Shown piece after piece: positions 1-10,654 of a stretch of DNA of 64,000 nt (positions are counted from its first letter, which is position 1; every line of letters begins with the position of its first letter). The DNA is from Limonium bicolor. Taxonomy: Eukaryota > Streptophyta > Magnoliopsida > Caryophyllales > Plumbaginaceae. The translations under genes were made by a program, and so were the position numbers. Where the stretch lies: positions 1-64,000 of the forward strand of contig JAIOTZ010000289.1 of the NCBI GenBank assembly GCA_023374045.1, read 5' to 3'. Under the pieces are notes generated by a model. It did not search any database, was not told the DNA's origin, and saw only the letters and a list, made by a program, of their open reading frames with translations.

Positions 1-1300
1 TGAGCTAGGAAAACTGAGGAGAAAAACTGGAAGTAAGGAAGAGGAAGGATAGCATGTTTGCATGATTTTACCTTATAAATGTCTCATATTTTCTTCCCCC
101 TTGTTCTTAAGTTTCCAGCCTAGAATCCCCCTTCCTTTGAGCATGAAAAAAAGCTAGAAGAGAGTATGGAAATTGGTATCAAGTTGCACCATTGGAAAGA
201 GGAGAAGAAGATGAAGAAAATGAGCATAAGAATGTACCAAGAGCTTACCTATATCAAGATGGGTACACCATTGAAGTTGGCTGATGCTCACGGTGGAGGA
301 GGAAGAAAAGGGAGGGTTTGAGCTGAAAGAAGATGGCTGAGAGGGGTGGAATGAGAGGAAAGAAAAGAATTAAGCTTATCAGGTAAGATAACTTACTTTA
401 TGTAATAGTGCTTGGTGAGTCATAACTAGATATTTTGGACTTTACTTAGGCATGAGGAAAGCCTCTTATGCAGGTGGAAGCATGTGGAATTGGTCAAGGT
501 AAAAAGTCTTCTTTTTGACTTGTTTAAGTTGTAAAGTAGTAATAATCTTATTTTATGCAAAAGTTATTATGAATCATCTTTATATATGTTGGGGCCGGTT
601 AATAAGTAAGAAGAAACTGTCAATGAGGCGGCAATATATGTTCAAGGTCAAAGGGGAAGTGTTGACCATTGACTATCTTGGAAGATTAGGTGTTACTTTG
701 GGTACTATTACAAACCAATGCATATTTTTCTGTTGTTTTTTGAAAACTTTGATTTAGACCTTCTAATGTGATACATTATGTCACATTAGTATAAATAAGG
801 GTAATAAAGACCCTAAAGTCCATCAAAAACCAATTTGGAAGACAATTTCTCAAAAATGTGCTTTAAGGAGTTTTAGTGCACATTTTATGTTAAAGCTTGT
901 TTTTGAGCTTGGTTTTCTTTGGTAGTTGATTAATTACATGAATTACATGATTAAAAAACTTAGAAATCCAATTTGGAATCTAGTGGAGGTCACAAAACCT
1001 TTAAGGCTTATTTAGAGCACATTTTGCTCTAAGTGACTTTTAAGCATGTTAATGCTTTTTCTTGATGTTGGAGTGTTCTCCAATAGTTTTATTATGTTCA
1101 TTTATGAGTTTATATGCTTAGGAATTAATTTTAGATCCTAAGGAGTTCATTTGGGCATATATTTGCCCTAAATGGTCAAAGGGTGCAATATTTGCTTTAT
1201 GTTGACCATAGTTGTTTTTAAATTGATTTTAAGGAATGTTTAGGCCTTATTTTAATTGATTAGATGTTTAATAAAGGTTTAATTAGTTAGGGGTATTTCA
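1..1300 (-). mobile_element. 3'-truncated long LTR (Tekay-like terminus), cut by window edge
   Basis: The segment ends in GGGGTATTTCA at 1290-1300, the same terminus that closes the complete LTR elements at 34991, 20304 and 55589. Read on the minus strand the LTR begins TGAAATACCCC. The interior has purine-rich blocks (for example CTCACGGTGG followed by GAAG-rich sequence near 288-310) resembling 34300-34350, and the same loose AT-rich style before the terminus. The other end lies outside the window, so neither a TSD nor its state (solo LTR or full element) can be tested. No coding region is visible; the short frame at 515-757 has no recognisable domain. Confidence 0.7.
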
Positions 1301-1443
1301 ATGACAAACGCGGTTTCAATCAAGGTAAATTTACGGGGATGTATAGATAAAAATAATAAATCATCCTAACGAAAATTGGAAAATAGATTGAGGTCAATAT
1401 TCGTGTAATCCTATGTACTGTAAAGAGTTAAAAAAACTTACTT

Positions 1444-1459
1444 AGTTATGCATTTTCCT
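1444..1459. repeat. Left target-site duplication of the LINE
   Basis: A 16-bp sequence starting AGTTATGC and ending TTTCCT is repeated exactly at 8348-8363, directly after a poly-A tail. Flanking duplications of about this length are the signature of LINE insertion by target-primed reverse transcription. Confidence 0.9.
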
Positions 1460-1466
1460 TATATAC

Positions 1467-1656
1467 TTGAAAAAGGCATATGACTCCGTCTCATGGGATT
1501 TCCTTGATATTATGTTGGAGTGTATGGGCTTTGGTCAAACGTGGAGAAAATGGGTGAAAGAATGCATCACTACTTCAAGGATCTTGATTCTAGTCAATGA
1601 TTCACCTGCAAAGCCGTTCTCCCCTAGCCGAGGGCTACACCAAGGTGACCCCTTAT
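1467..1656 (+). pseudogene. LINE reverse transcriptase, N-terminal fragment
   Basis: The translated frame begins KKAYDSVSWDFL, continues through a GFGQTWRKWVKECI block and reaches RGLHQGDPL, all landmark motifs of the L1-clade RT fingers and palm. In the family, D-x-x-KAYD carries the first catalytic aspartate; here its start coincides with the truncation point, so that residue is probably lost. The reading frame breaks at 1657, where a copia LTR begins, and resumes at 6402 with SPSLFVIVVEIL in the expected place. Non-functional fragment; family assignment is secure. Confidence 0.9.
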
Positions 1657-1883
1657 TATTGGAGTATATAGATATGTTTAGTTACATATGTTACGATTAG
1701 TATGTTTAGTATGTTAAGTTACAAGTGTAACCGTAAGGGTTTGTATGAGTTAGTAGTCTTTTAGTATAAATAGATACAGTTGTCTCTCTGTAATTGAAAT
1801 ACACTGAATACATATTTTGTATTCTTTCACTCTGAAATAATACAAAGCCATCTACTCTTCGTTCTTTTCTCTTCTTCTCGAGA
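1657..1883 (+). repeat. 5' LTR of the copia element
   Basis: 227 bp, matching 6170-6396 in length and closely in sequence, with scattered substitutions. It begins TATTGGAGTATATAG and ends CTTCTCGAGA just before the primer-binding site. Confidence 0.93.
1765..1773 (+). promoter_or_regulatory. TATA box of the copia LTR promoter
   Basis: TATAAATAG lies in the middle of the 5' LTR, upstream of the presumed start of the retroelement transcript. The corresponding site in the 3' LTR (near 6277-6285) has decayed to TATAAATTG. Confidence 0.6.
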
Positions 1884-1895
1884 TGGTATCATGAG
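1884..1895 (+). other. Primer-binding site (tRNA-iMet) of the copia element
   Basis: TGGTATCATGAG follows the 5' LTR immediately. The canonical plant copia site is TGGTATCAGAGC; the first eight bases match the complement of the initiator tRNA-Met 3' end. Confidence 0.85.
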
Positions 1896-2077
1896 TAACC
1901 CAGAAGAGGAAAGTGAGATAGGAAACCCCGAAGAGAAAGACGAGGCTATGGCAGAAGGAAAGAAAAAAAGATGAACGAAATGGATGATCCCTTCTACCTT
2001 CATCCCAGCGACCATCCCGGAATGGTTATTGATACGTCTTCAATGGTGGAGAAGGCTTCACTCTCTGGAAAAGGAAG

Positions 2078-2932
2078 ATGACGATGGCACTTAAAGCCAA
2101 AAACAAATTCGGCTTTCTTGACCGTACCATCGTCGCTCTAAGCAAAGAAGATTCACAATATCAGGCTTGGGTTAGATGTAACAATATGCTGATTACCTGG
2201 CTCAGCCAATGTCTAGAGAAGAAAATTGGAGAGAGCATACTATACTTTTCTACAGCAGCATAGGCGTGGGACAACTTGAGCAAACAATTCGGGCAAGCCA
2301 ACATTGCGCAAATATATTCCTTAAAGAAAGAACTTGAAAGGATGCAACAAAACGGGGAATCGATTTCAGATTTCTACACCAAGATGAAAAGCTTGTGGGA
2401 TGAAATCGATACAATAGAGGAACAACCTACCTGCTCGTGCCACGCCAGGGATGAATATCAAACGAATCTTCAGCGAGAGAGGTTGATGCAGTTTCTCATG
2501 GAGATTGATGAATCCTACTCCACTGTCGCCTCGTACATCTTGCTAAAATCAACCTTGCCTTCTGTAGAAGAGGCGTATGTCATCCTCAGCCAAGAAGAGA
2601 GGAGAAGAAACGTAACCAAGAACAGCCGCGACTCTAACGGGGAATATCTGGCCCTGTCTATGAACAAGAATATATTAGGGTTAGGTCAGTAATCAGCGAG
2701 AAGGCCCAATTCGACTGGTGCGAAGGATTTGAGCAAACAATGCTCAAAATGTCATAAGAAAGGCCACACGAGAGATGCTTGCTTCGAGCTGGTAGGATTT
2801 CTGGACTGGTGGAAGAAAAAGAACAGACCTGTTGCAGGCAATGTTCTCCTTGATGAAGGGATCGATGACAGAGAAGACACTGGCCAATCTCAAGCCCACA
2901 ACGTCAACTTGACTATGCAAGAAGTGACGTAA
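2078..2932 (+). pseudogene. Copia gag (nucleocapsid) remnant
   Basis: Three frame pieces give a plant copia Gag: a region ending YFSTAA, a stop, then WDNLSKQFGQAN and ISDFYTKMKSLWDEID, typical of the retrotransposon gag family that binds element RNA in cytoplasmic particles. A CCHC zinc knuckle at 2741-2782 reads C-x2-C-x4-H-x4-C. The first piece runs 2078-2263, the second 2276-2692, the third 2729-2932, with stops between them. It should run straight into protease, but coding similarity jumps to the region before integrase (see 3029), pointing to an internal deletion. Confidence 0.88.
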
Positions 2933-3028
2933 CTCAGGAGTCTATTACAGAAGAATCAAAACGAGAACCAGTACAAAGAAGATAATTACAATTTTACAGG
3001 TAAACTTCATTGTAAGTTCCTTTGTTCT

Positions 3029-4312
3029 GTGTGTTTGACAAGCAATTTAGGCACACATCAAACTCTCCTCTGGATAGGAAAGGCTGTGGATGGATTGTAT
3101 TTTTTACATGATGACAGTTTAGATTTTCTGAATGTTTCGGAAAACTTAGATAATGAACTTTCTTCTTTTGTACCCTGTTACAACATAGCTAACAAGAGTG
3201 GTGATGCAAAGCTTTGGCACACCAGATTAGGTCATGTACCTTATACCAAATTGATGTCTCTTGGATTATTAAAATCTGGTAGTATTCAAAAGAATGTTGC
3301 TTGCGAAATCTGTCATAAAGCTAGAGCAGTGCGAAAACCCTTTCCCGATTCCACCATTGAAACAGAGAAATGTTTTCAACTTGTTCATGTAGATGTATGG
3401 GGACCCTTCAAGGTCCCTGGCTACTTATGACAGGAAAAGGTATTTCTTGATCTTAGTAGACAATTACAGCAGGTGCGCTTGGATTCATTTACTTACTCAC
3501 AAATATGATGCTTTCTACTTTCTCACCTGTTTTATCACTCTTATTGAGCGTTAGTTAGAGACAAAAATAAAAATTGGGTGAACGGGCAATGCCTTTGAAC
3601 TAGGAAGTAGTCACACCGGAATAAAATCTTTAGAGAACATGGCATAGTACACCAAACTACTTGTGCTCACTCCCCACAAAAAAATGACGTTGTGGAAAGG
3701 AAACATAAGTATCTCCTTGAGACAGCACGTGCTCTATTCTTTCAATTGAATCTTGATATAACTTTTTTGGGTGAATGCATTCGTTATGCTGCTTTTATAA
3801 TTAACAGACTGCCCTCTAGAGTTATTGGGGGTCTAACTCCTTATGAAGTTCTTTACTGTGTTAACCTTGATTACAATGCTCTGAAGGTTTTCGGATGTTT
3901 GTGTTACCGAACTGATGTTAGAAAACACAAAGGTAAGTTTGAACCTAGAGGTAGTGCATGTGTTTATTTGGGACTAGCTGACAACAAGAAGGGAAGTAAA
4001 GTCTTGGATTTACAAGACAAAACGGTTGTCATTAGCAGGGACCTAACCTTTTATGAGCAGAAATTCCCTCTTCAAAGCAGTAAACTTGCGCAAACACCAG
4101 ATCCAATAGATGCTGAACAGCAACAGAACCATGAAGCTCAGCTTAACCATGAAGGTATATGGTATGACAACGATAATGACATTCATGTCGACCAACCATC
4201 TCCAACAGAACTTGAAGCAACTCAAATTAACCAGCCTTCTACATCTGAAGTTGAAACAGCAGAGCATATAGAAGCCACAGAAACCGGTCATCACACAGAA
4301 CAGAAGAGGTAG
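3029..4312 (+). pseudogene. Copia GAG-pre-integrase and integrase remnant
   Basis: The first piece (to 3430) ends with the pre-integrase block, LWHTRLGHVPYTKL, a C-x2-C pair in CEICHKA, and the start of the integrase core (LVHVDVWGPF, carrying the first catalytic Asp). The middle of the core (3430-3690) is broken by stops. The second piece (3692-4312) opens with ERKHKYLLETARAL, contains LPSRVIGGLTPYEVL and continues into the C-terminal region with KVFGCLCY. In the family this enzyme inserts the cDNA into the genome. The tail after 4080 is rich in Q, H, E and T. Confidence 0.9.
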
Positions 4313-4559
4313 AAACTGTTTCTCCAAGAAGATCTCAAAGAGAAACACACCCTTTCATATCTAGAAGACTATTTCTTGGGAGGAACGCATCTTGGAGAAC
4401 AAGATATTTTCAGCCAAATACTTCATGACAGATTGGAAAATAAAGACAATCGAGGTAACCGTTTCAATGATAGCTTAATTAGTTTCAAACCTACTAACAG
4501 TATCATTGTTCAGGCTTTGCATGTATAGTCCCATTCTATACTGCAGCGACTTCAAAATA

Positions 4560-6074
4560 TGATTGGAACCAAAGACATACAAAGCTGTTGTAAAAGATCA
4601 AAATTGTACAGAGGTAATGAAGCAAGAGCTGAAAGCATTGCAAGACAACAACACTTGGAGCATTGTTGATCTCCCAAGAGGCAAACACGTAGTATGAAGT
4701 AAATGGGTCTTCAAAATCAAATTGAAATTATATGGAGAGCTAGAGAGGTATAAAGCGAGACTCGTGGCAAAAGGATACACACAACGATATGGAGAGGACT
4801 ATTGGGAAACCTTTTCCCCTGTAGTTAAAATCACCACAATCTGGTAGCTAGTTGTTGTTGCAACAAAAAGAGGATGGTACATTAACCAACTGGACATAAA
4901 TAACGTGTTCTTGCATGGTGAGCTCCCAGAAGAAGTCTACATGGAAATTCCAGACGGCTTAAAGGATCTCTATAGAGGTAAAGTTTGTGAGTTGAATAAA
5001 TCCATTTATGCGCTGAAACAGTCTTCTCGTCAATGGTATGAGAATCTGTCCATATTTCTTCAGCTCCATGGGTATATTCAGTCACGAAACGATTATTCAT
5101 TGTTCATTAAATACAATGGATAATCTAGAACCTTCTTAGGAGTATACGTGGATAATATTATAGCCACGGGAAATAACCTGATTGAAGTCACAAGAATAAA
5201 AACAGCCCTTGACCAACGGTTTCGGGTTAAAGACTTGGGCAAACTGAGCTATTTTCTTGGAATGGAGTTTCTCAATGTTGAACAAGGAGTTATTTTCAAT
5301 CAGTTCAAATATGCTCAAGAACTAATTGATGATTACTTGTCTGTTGATTCTAAATCTGTTGTAGTGCCTCTGCCAATAGGAACAAAGGATTCTAAGAATA
5401 CAACAGATTGCTTAGAAGATCCCACATATTATTGACGGTTAATTGGTAGACTGAATTTTTTTACTAATACTAGACCGTATCTAACCTATCTTGTGCATTA
5501 TCTCAGTCAGTATTTGAAGCAGCCAACAGCCGAACAGTTGCAGGCAGCTCTTCACCTAGTTCGATACATCAAGGGAACCCTGCACCAAGGTATATTCTTT
5601 AATAACAAACTAGATTTTAAACTCGCAGCTTTCTGCGATGCAGATTGGGCTAGTTGCCCCCTCACCCGATGCTCCGTAAGCGGATACATCATCCTTTTTG
5701 GAGGAGCTGCTATCAGTTGGAGATCCAAGAAACATCACACAGTTGCATTATCTACTGCAGAATTGGAATACCGGTCCGTAAGGAGAGTGACAACCAAACT
5801 CACTTGGCTCACACGGTTACTTTCCGAGCTGGGAGTTGAAGGAATAGACCCTATCCCAATAAACTGTGATAACAAGGAAGCGATCTACATAGCCCGCAAC
5901 CCGGTATTCCATGAGCGTATGAAACGTATCGAGTTGGACCGCCATATCGTTCGTGAGAAAATCCAAGAAGGGCTCATAACGTTACAACATGTTTCAGCGG
6001 ATCACCAGCTACCCGATGTTCTTACCGAACAAGTTACAACAAGAGAGTACCAGAATTTTCTGCAGAAAACATGA
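4560..6074 (+). pseudogene. Copia reverse transcriptase and RNase H remnant
   Basis: RVT_2-type RT motifs appear in order: [29 protein letters not shown], a QLDINNVFLHGELPEEVY block with the first catalytic Asp, and VKDLGKLSYFLGMEF. The catalytic box at 5145-5156 reads YVDN, not YVDD. RNase H follows: FCDADWASCP (about 5632), SWRSKKHHTVALSTAELEY and TLQHVSADHQLPDVLT near the end. In-frame stops interrupt the frame near 4695, 4845, 5122 and 5434. It copied element RNA to DNA in an ancestor; now inactive. Confidence 0.92.
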
Positions 6075-6158
6075 AGTAGTAGCAGTACTTTAAGCTGAAC
6101 AGATATGAGATTATAATTATGCAAGAGTCAAGCAGTACAATTCTTACCGCCCTTCATC

Positions 6159-6169
6159 TTGAGGGGGAG
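6159..6169 (+). other. Polypurine tract of the copia element
   Basis: TTGAGGGGGAG directly precedes the 3' LTR. It would prime plus-strand synthesis in the family and fixes the LTR start at 6170. Confidence 0.85.
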
Positions 6170-6396
6170 TATTGGAGTATATAGTTATGTTTAGTTACAT
6201 ATGTTATGATTAGTATGTTTAGTATGTTAAGTTACATATGTAACTGTAAGGGTCTGTATGAGTCAGTAGTCATTTAGTATAAATTGAAACGATTGTTTAT
6301 CAGTAATTGAAATACATTGAATACATATTATGTATTCTTTTACTCTAAAATAATACAAAGCAGTCAAATCTTCATTATTCTATCTTCTTCTCGAGA
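6170..6396 (+). repeat. 3' LTR of the copia element
   Basis: 227 bp, paired with 1657-1883; it ends CTTCTCGAGA followed by GTTAT, the target duplication. Differences from the 5' LTR are scattered substitutions, which would allow dating. Confidence 0.93.
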
Positions 6397-6401
6397 GTTA
6401 T

Positions 6402-8020
6402 CCCCCTCATTATTTGTTATTGTGGTTGAGATATTGAACTGGCTAATTCAAGAGCGGTTGAGCTTGGAAAATTTTTGGGCCTAAAAATTGGTGTAAGGCA
6501 AGTGAGGGTTACTCACTTGCAATTTGCCAATGACGTGATGACTTTTTTGTGAAGTCAGCAATGAAGAACTAGTACAACTGCATAGGCTCCTCATAGTGTT
6601 TGTGGAGCTGAGTGGTTTGAGATTAAACATGGACAAATCGATGGCTTTTGGCATCAATACAACCGAGGAAGATGTTCAATTGATAGAGGAAATGTTGGGC
6701 TGTCGTGTAGGAACACTACTTACCACTTATCTTGGATGTCCTTTGGGTGCTAATACTAGAAAGGCTTCAATGTGGGAGCCGTCTTGCATAAATTTGAATC
6801 AAAATTAGGCACATGGAAGACAACGAGCTTGTCTAGAGCTGGGCGGGTTACCCTAATTAGAGTTGTATTGGACTCGCTACCTCTCTATTATGCTAGCTTA
6901 TTCATCATACCAGTGAAGGTAAGAAAGAGGATGGCAAGATTGCAAAGATAGTTTTTTTGGAGTAAGAGTGAGAATCAATTCACACCAGTATCATGGGCAC
7001 GAATGACACGTCCTAAAGCTGTTGGGGGACTTGGTTTCTCGGATCTGCAGCTCAAAAATCTATAACTCCTTGCTAAATGGAAAGTAAACTTTGCTCATAA
7101 TCATACACCATTATGGAAGAAGGTTGTTCGATCTGTTTACCAAACCAAAAAAGGTCTACAAGCAGGCGAGATTAATGAGACAACAAACAGACAAAAAGGG
7201 ATATGGCATTCAATCCTCAAAGCCACGAATGCACATGAGGGTGTACGGGAATTGCTAGAAGAAGAAGAAGTAAAAATCACTGTAAGAAATGGGTGTGACA
7301 CGTTATTTTGGTGGGACAAATAGGTGCCGGCGGGTGTCCTCAAGGAAAAATTCTCGCATTTGTAACAATTAAGCCTACAGCAAGAAGCAACGATCGCTGA
7401 TATGGGTTTCTGGTGTAATGAGACTTGGAAATGGCACTTTCAGTGGCGCCTCCCACTCTTTTGAATATGAAGAAGTAATGCTAACAGAACTACATGAAGC
7501 ATTGACAGCAAGTCCCACATTCCATATAGAGACAAATGAAAGTAACTGGAGCGCAACATAAGTAGGAGATCAATCACAAAGGATATTACTGAGGCGCTGG
7601 TTCCCCAGATTGAAAGTCCAACAATGATCAAGGAGTAGCTGCATCGTATCTGGGCTGGTTTATGTGAACCAAGAGTAGAAATTACTCTATGGTATACACT
7701 CATTAGAAGGCTAGCAACTAGGGAGCTCTTATTTGAAAGAGACATTCTCCCAATAGGAGGAAGCGTATGCACTTGGTGGCAGAGGGCAATGGAAAAACTG
7801 GAGCATGTTCTGTTCTTGTTCATAAAAATCACCGAGATTTGGAAACACTTACTATGCTGGTGGAATATCCCCTTCACGTTCAAGAGTGCTGCTACAATCT
7901 ATCAAGACTGGTCTGGGGTTTCGCTCAAAGGAAAAACAAGCAGGACGTGGAGATCAACTTTGTGTTATGGGGTTTATTTTATTTGGACATAGTGAAACTA
8001 TGTGATACACAGAGGTGAAT
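6402..8020 (+). pseudogene. LINE reverse transcriptase C-terminal half and zf-RVT-like region
   Basis: Resumes the RT broken at 1656. The motif normally FADD reads FAND at 6523-6534. LSGLRLNMDKSMAFGIN (about 6608) and TYLGCPLGAN (about 6725) are the usual RT thumb motifs. A frame then gives AGRVTLIRVVLDSLPLYYAS and PKAVGGLGFSDL, standard L1 motifs. The last part (about 7700-7990) corresponds to the zf-RVT region, with WKHLLCWWNIPF, but its cysteines are mostly lost. Stops occur at about 6540, 6806, 6950, 7065 and 7321. Inactive fragment. Confidence 0.88.
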
Positions 8021-8347
8021 CTCTCGATGTTTGTAATGTAAACTAAGCTAGGGGTCTGGAAGTGGACTAAGTGTTGGTGGAAAGATATCACATTAGCGTG
8101 TGGTTTTTTTGTTGAAGTTTCGTCACTTAAGAATTATTTGTAATGCTGCTGTTTTTTTATCATTTTATTTATAGTTGGACAATTATGTTGTAAAAGGATG
8201 TGGAGGGTACTCTTTTTTCTCTCTAAGCTTTTTCCCACCGGGTTTTACTCTGAGAGATTTTAACGAGGCCCAAATTATCCCATCCGCCTGAGTAATCAGG
8301 AAGTTATTATTAATAAAACGGCATAAAGCCCAATTATCCAAAAAAAA

Positions 8348-8363
8348 AGTTATGCATTTTCCT
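8348..8363. repeat. Right target-site duplication of the LINE
   Basis: Exact copy of 1444-1459. Its first A could instead be the last base of the poly-A tail, so the duplication is 15 or 16 bp. Confidence 0.9.
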
Positions 8364-8924
8364 AAAAATCTTTTGATTGGCGGCCAAATATCATTGATAT
8401 AGTTGATCCAGGATTATTCATCTACACACCAATAACATTGACCAGCAGCAGCCATGAGCGTCTACTATTGATCGTGACCGACAACAATTCAGTGTTCAGT
8501 GATTCATATTTCCTTTCCCTTGATAGTCCAAATACCCCTTCATTCCCTTTTGATTCCCTTCCATTCGAGAAAGGGCCAACCGCCTCTTTTAGATGTGCGG
8601 CTGATTTTTTGTCAAGCTGAGCGCGGCGTGTACTTCGGGGGTGGACTGGACATGTAAAACCAAATACATAACTCGTATTCGAACCAGATGGGTCTTTTGG
8701 TCTTTTGTCACTTATTTTGTCTTTTCATGCTTTATATTTTTATAAAACTTTAAAATGTTGTAGTTTATTAGATATAAGTCCAAATAACATAAAATTTATA
8801 CCATTGTTTATCATAATTCGAGCTCTTTAAAATAAGACCAAACATAAATATGTTTTGATAAATTTAAATTTTTTATTTTTGTATGTACATATTTTTAAAA
8901 ATTCATTGTGAATCTTAAGTTTAC
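8364..8924. other. Non-genic DNA, one unrecognised 60-codon frame
   Basis: Mostly AT-rich. A frame at 8438-8620 encodes 60 residues rich in serine and phenylalanine (SLDSPNTPSFPFDSLPFEKG in the middle). I do not recognise it; it might be a remnant exon of a gene displaced by repeats, but it has no domain and no clear neighbours. Confidence 0.4.
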
Positions 8925-9675
8925 GAAAGTGAATCAAAGGTTGTTAAAAAGTGAATCGAAGGTTGTTAAAAAGTGAATGAGAGAGTTGCGTAAAAGTGAA
9001 TAAGAGGTTTTAAAAAAAGTGAATGTCATAAACATAGATTGTTTAACTAAAGTGATTCTAATTGTTTGAGTAGTGTGAATCAGAGGTTTAGAAAAATGAA
9101 TCAGAGGTTTCAGTTTATAATGAGACATGTTCATCGGGTCCCACGGATCATATATGAGCTTTAAAAACGTTGGATTTCACGTTTTACCAAAATATAACAC
9201 TTTAATATGGTCCATGTAAAGTTTCATCAAATTTGGATATCATTTAACCATCTTTTAAGTTGATCAAATATTAGAAAAGTTGCTGGATGTAAAATTGTGG
9301 AAACCACATTGGAGGGCAAAGTAATTTTTGAAACCTCGTGGGTGGGGTGTGTAATTTCGCCAAACGTCATGGGTGGGCGATGTAATTTTCCCCTGTTAAA
9401 AAGTGAGTCACAAGTTGTTAAAAAGTGAATCAGAGTAATAATACAAATGAATCTCGTAAGCATAGATTGTTCAACTAAAGTGATTAAGAGGTTTAAGAAA
9501 TGTGAATTAGAGGATTTTATAAAATGAATCATGCGTTTAAGAAAAGTGAATCAGAGGTTTAAAAAAAGTGATTCTTGTAAATAGAAATTGTTAACTAAAG
9601 TGAATAAGAGGTTTAACAAAAGTGAATCGAAGGTTTTTTAAAGGTGAATCAAAGGTTTAAGAAAAGTGAATATTT
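8925..9675. repeat. Degenerate interspersed repeat of GTGAATCAGAGGTT units
   Basis: About 20 copies of a unit close to AAAGTGAATCAGAGGTTTAA recur at irregular spacing, some read GTGAATCGAAGGTTGTTAAA. Within it lies a non-repeating stretch (about 9120-9390) ending in CATGGGTGGGCGATGTAAT. Inverted forms (TTCATTTT, ATTCACTTT) appear again at about 9920-9990. Short open frames on the minus strand (8934-9134, 9227-9532) are a by-product of the repeat. Confidence 0.75.
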
Positions 9676-10420
9676 TATTTAATATTAGTAAAAGTTAATC
9701 CTACCACAAACTTATACAATTGTGGATTTTAAGGTGTTTGGGGGTAGGGTAATCTTTCTGGTATTAGTCTACACTTTATATTGTCATTACTGGTTTGACA
9801 GGTTTTTAGGGGTTGTGGTTAAGGGTTAGACCCTAAACCCTGCACTACAAACCATAAAAATGTCTTTGTTGTTTTTAACTTTCCTATGGTGGTTGGTAGA
9901 GTGTTTGGGGTTATGATTCATTTTGTTAATGAATAAGGTTCATTTTATTATTAAAGAAGATTCATTTTGCTAATGAATAAGATTCACTTTAAAAATACCT
10001 AATATATTACTCATTCAAAAAATATAAAATTTTAAGTTTATCGAAACATATCCATATCCATGATGCATCTTGTTTTGAAGAGCACGAAAAATGATGAACG
10101 GTGGTATAATTTTTTTATTTTTACACTTTTATTTTATAAGTTATAACATTTTGAAAAGAAAGTTGTTTCTCTATCCTACTAATAAAAACTACACTCAATC
10201 CCCTAAAAAACTTCCGTGTTTATGCACCTTCTATCATTCTTTTCTTTCTTTTATTTTTTAATTTATTTCTCAACCACATTTTTCTCATTTAATTTTAATT
10301 TTTTTCTCCAAATAGACACATGATATTCTCCATATTCTAATATAACTTCACCACAGCTACTCCATTCTGATTACATAAAGTGAAAGTCATTGACCCGCAG
10401 CGACCTTCACTGGAATTTAG
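9676..10420. other. AT-rich non-genic DNA
   Basis: No coding frame. Contains a telomere-like inverted motif (GGGTTAGACCCTAAACCC, about 9822-9839) and homopolymer-rich sequence. Nothing else recognised. Confidence 0.5.
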
Positions 10421-10612
10421 AGTGCGTTCGTTCAGGGATTAATGTCCCAGCATTTCAAACGCAGCAAACAAAACTTTAAGTTAAAGTTTCTTGTGAGAGA
10501 GATGGTGGGATCCACTTAAAAAAGTAACAAATTAACTAGTGACATGTGTCAGTGTGAGGCACATTAATCTAGTAACAAATAATAGAGGTCACCATCGAAC
10601 GCAGCCTTAATG
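10421..10612. mobile_element. Putative MITE, copy 1
   Basis: About 190 bp, non-coding, with near-palindromic ends: GAGTGCGTTCG at the left and CGAACGCAGCC at the right. The interior contains CTTGTGAGAGAGATGG and GACATGTGTCAG, both echoed in the copy next to it. Terminal inverted repeats plus small size suggest a MITE, perhaps hAT- or PIF-like; the TSD is not clear, so the superfamily is a guess. Confidence 0.45.
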
Positions 10613-10654
10613 TTCTGAAAAAGGCTGTGAAAGCAACGGTCCATATTAATTTCT

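Larger units (their letters stand above)
1657..6396 (+). mobile_element. Ty1/copia LTR retrotransposon, complete ends but decayed
   Basis: Two 227-bp LTRs (1657-1883 and 6170-6396) bracket a gag-integrase-RT-RNase H order, which is the copia order. A tRNA-iMet primer site follows the 5' LTR and a G-rich polypurine tract precedes the 3' LTR. The target duplication is CTTAT (1652-1656) versus GTTAT (6397-6401), one mismatch. The LTRs start TATTGG rather than TG and end CGAGA. Many stops and frameshifts, an absent protease and a YVDN catalytic box show it cannot move by itself. It lies inside an older LINE. Confidence 0.95.
1460..8347 (+). mobile_element. 5'-truncated LINE (L1-type), interrupted by a copia element
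   Basis: The element starts inside the reverse transcriptase domain, so ORF1, the endonuclease and the RT N-terminus are missing. It ends in a poly-A run at about 8340-8348 and is flanked by identical 16-bp target duplications (1444-1459 and 8348-8363). A copia element (1657-6396) splits it; joining across that insertion restores the GDPLSP motif of non-LTR reverse transcriptases. Net LINE length is about 2.15 kb. Truncation from the 5' side is normal for plant L1 copies. The RT contains stops, and its catalytic box reads FAND instead of FADD, so the copy is inactive. Confidence 0.9.

Noticed and set aside
8925..9675. CRISPR-like array
   Set aside because: Units are degenerate with irregular spacing in eukaryotic DNA; no cas genes.
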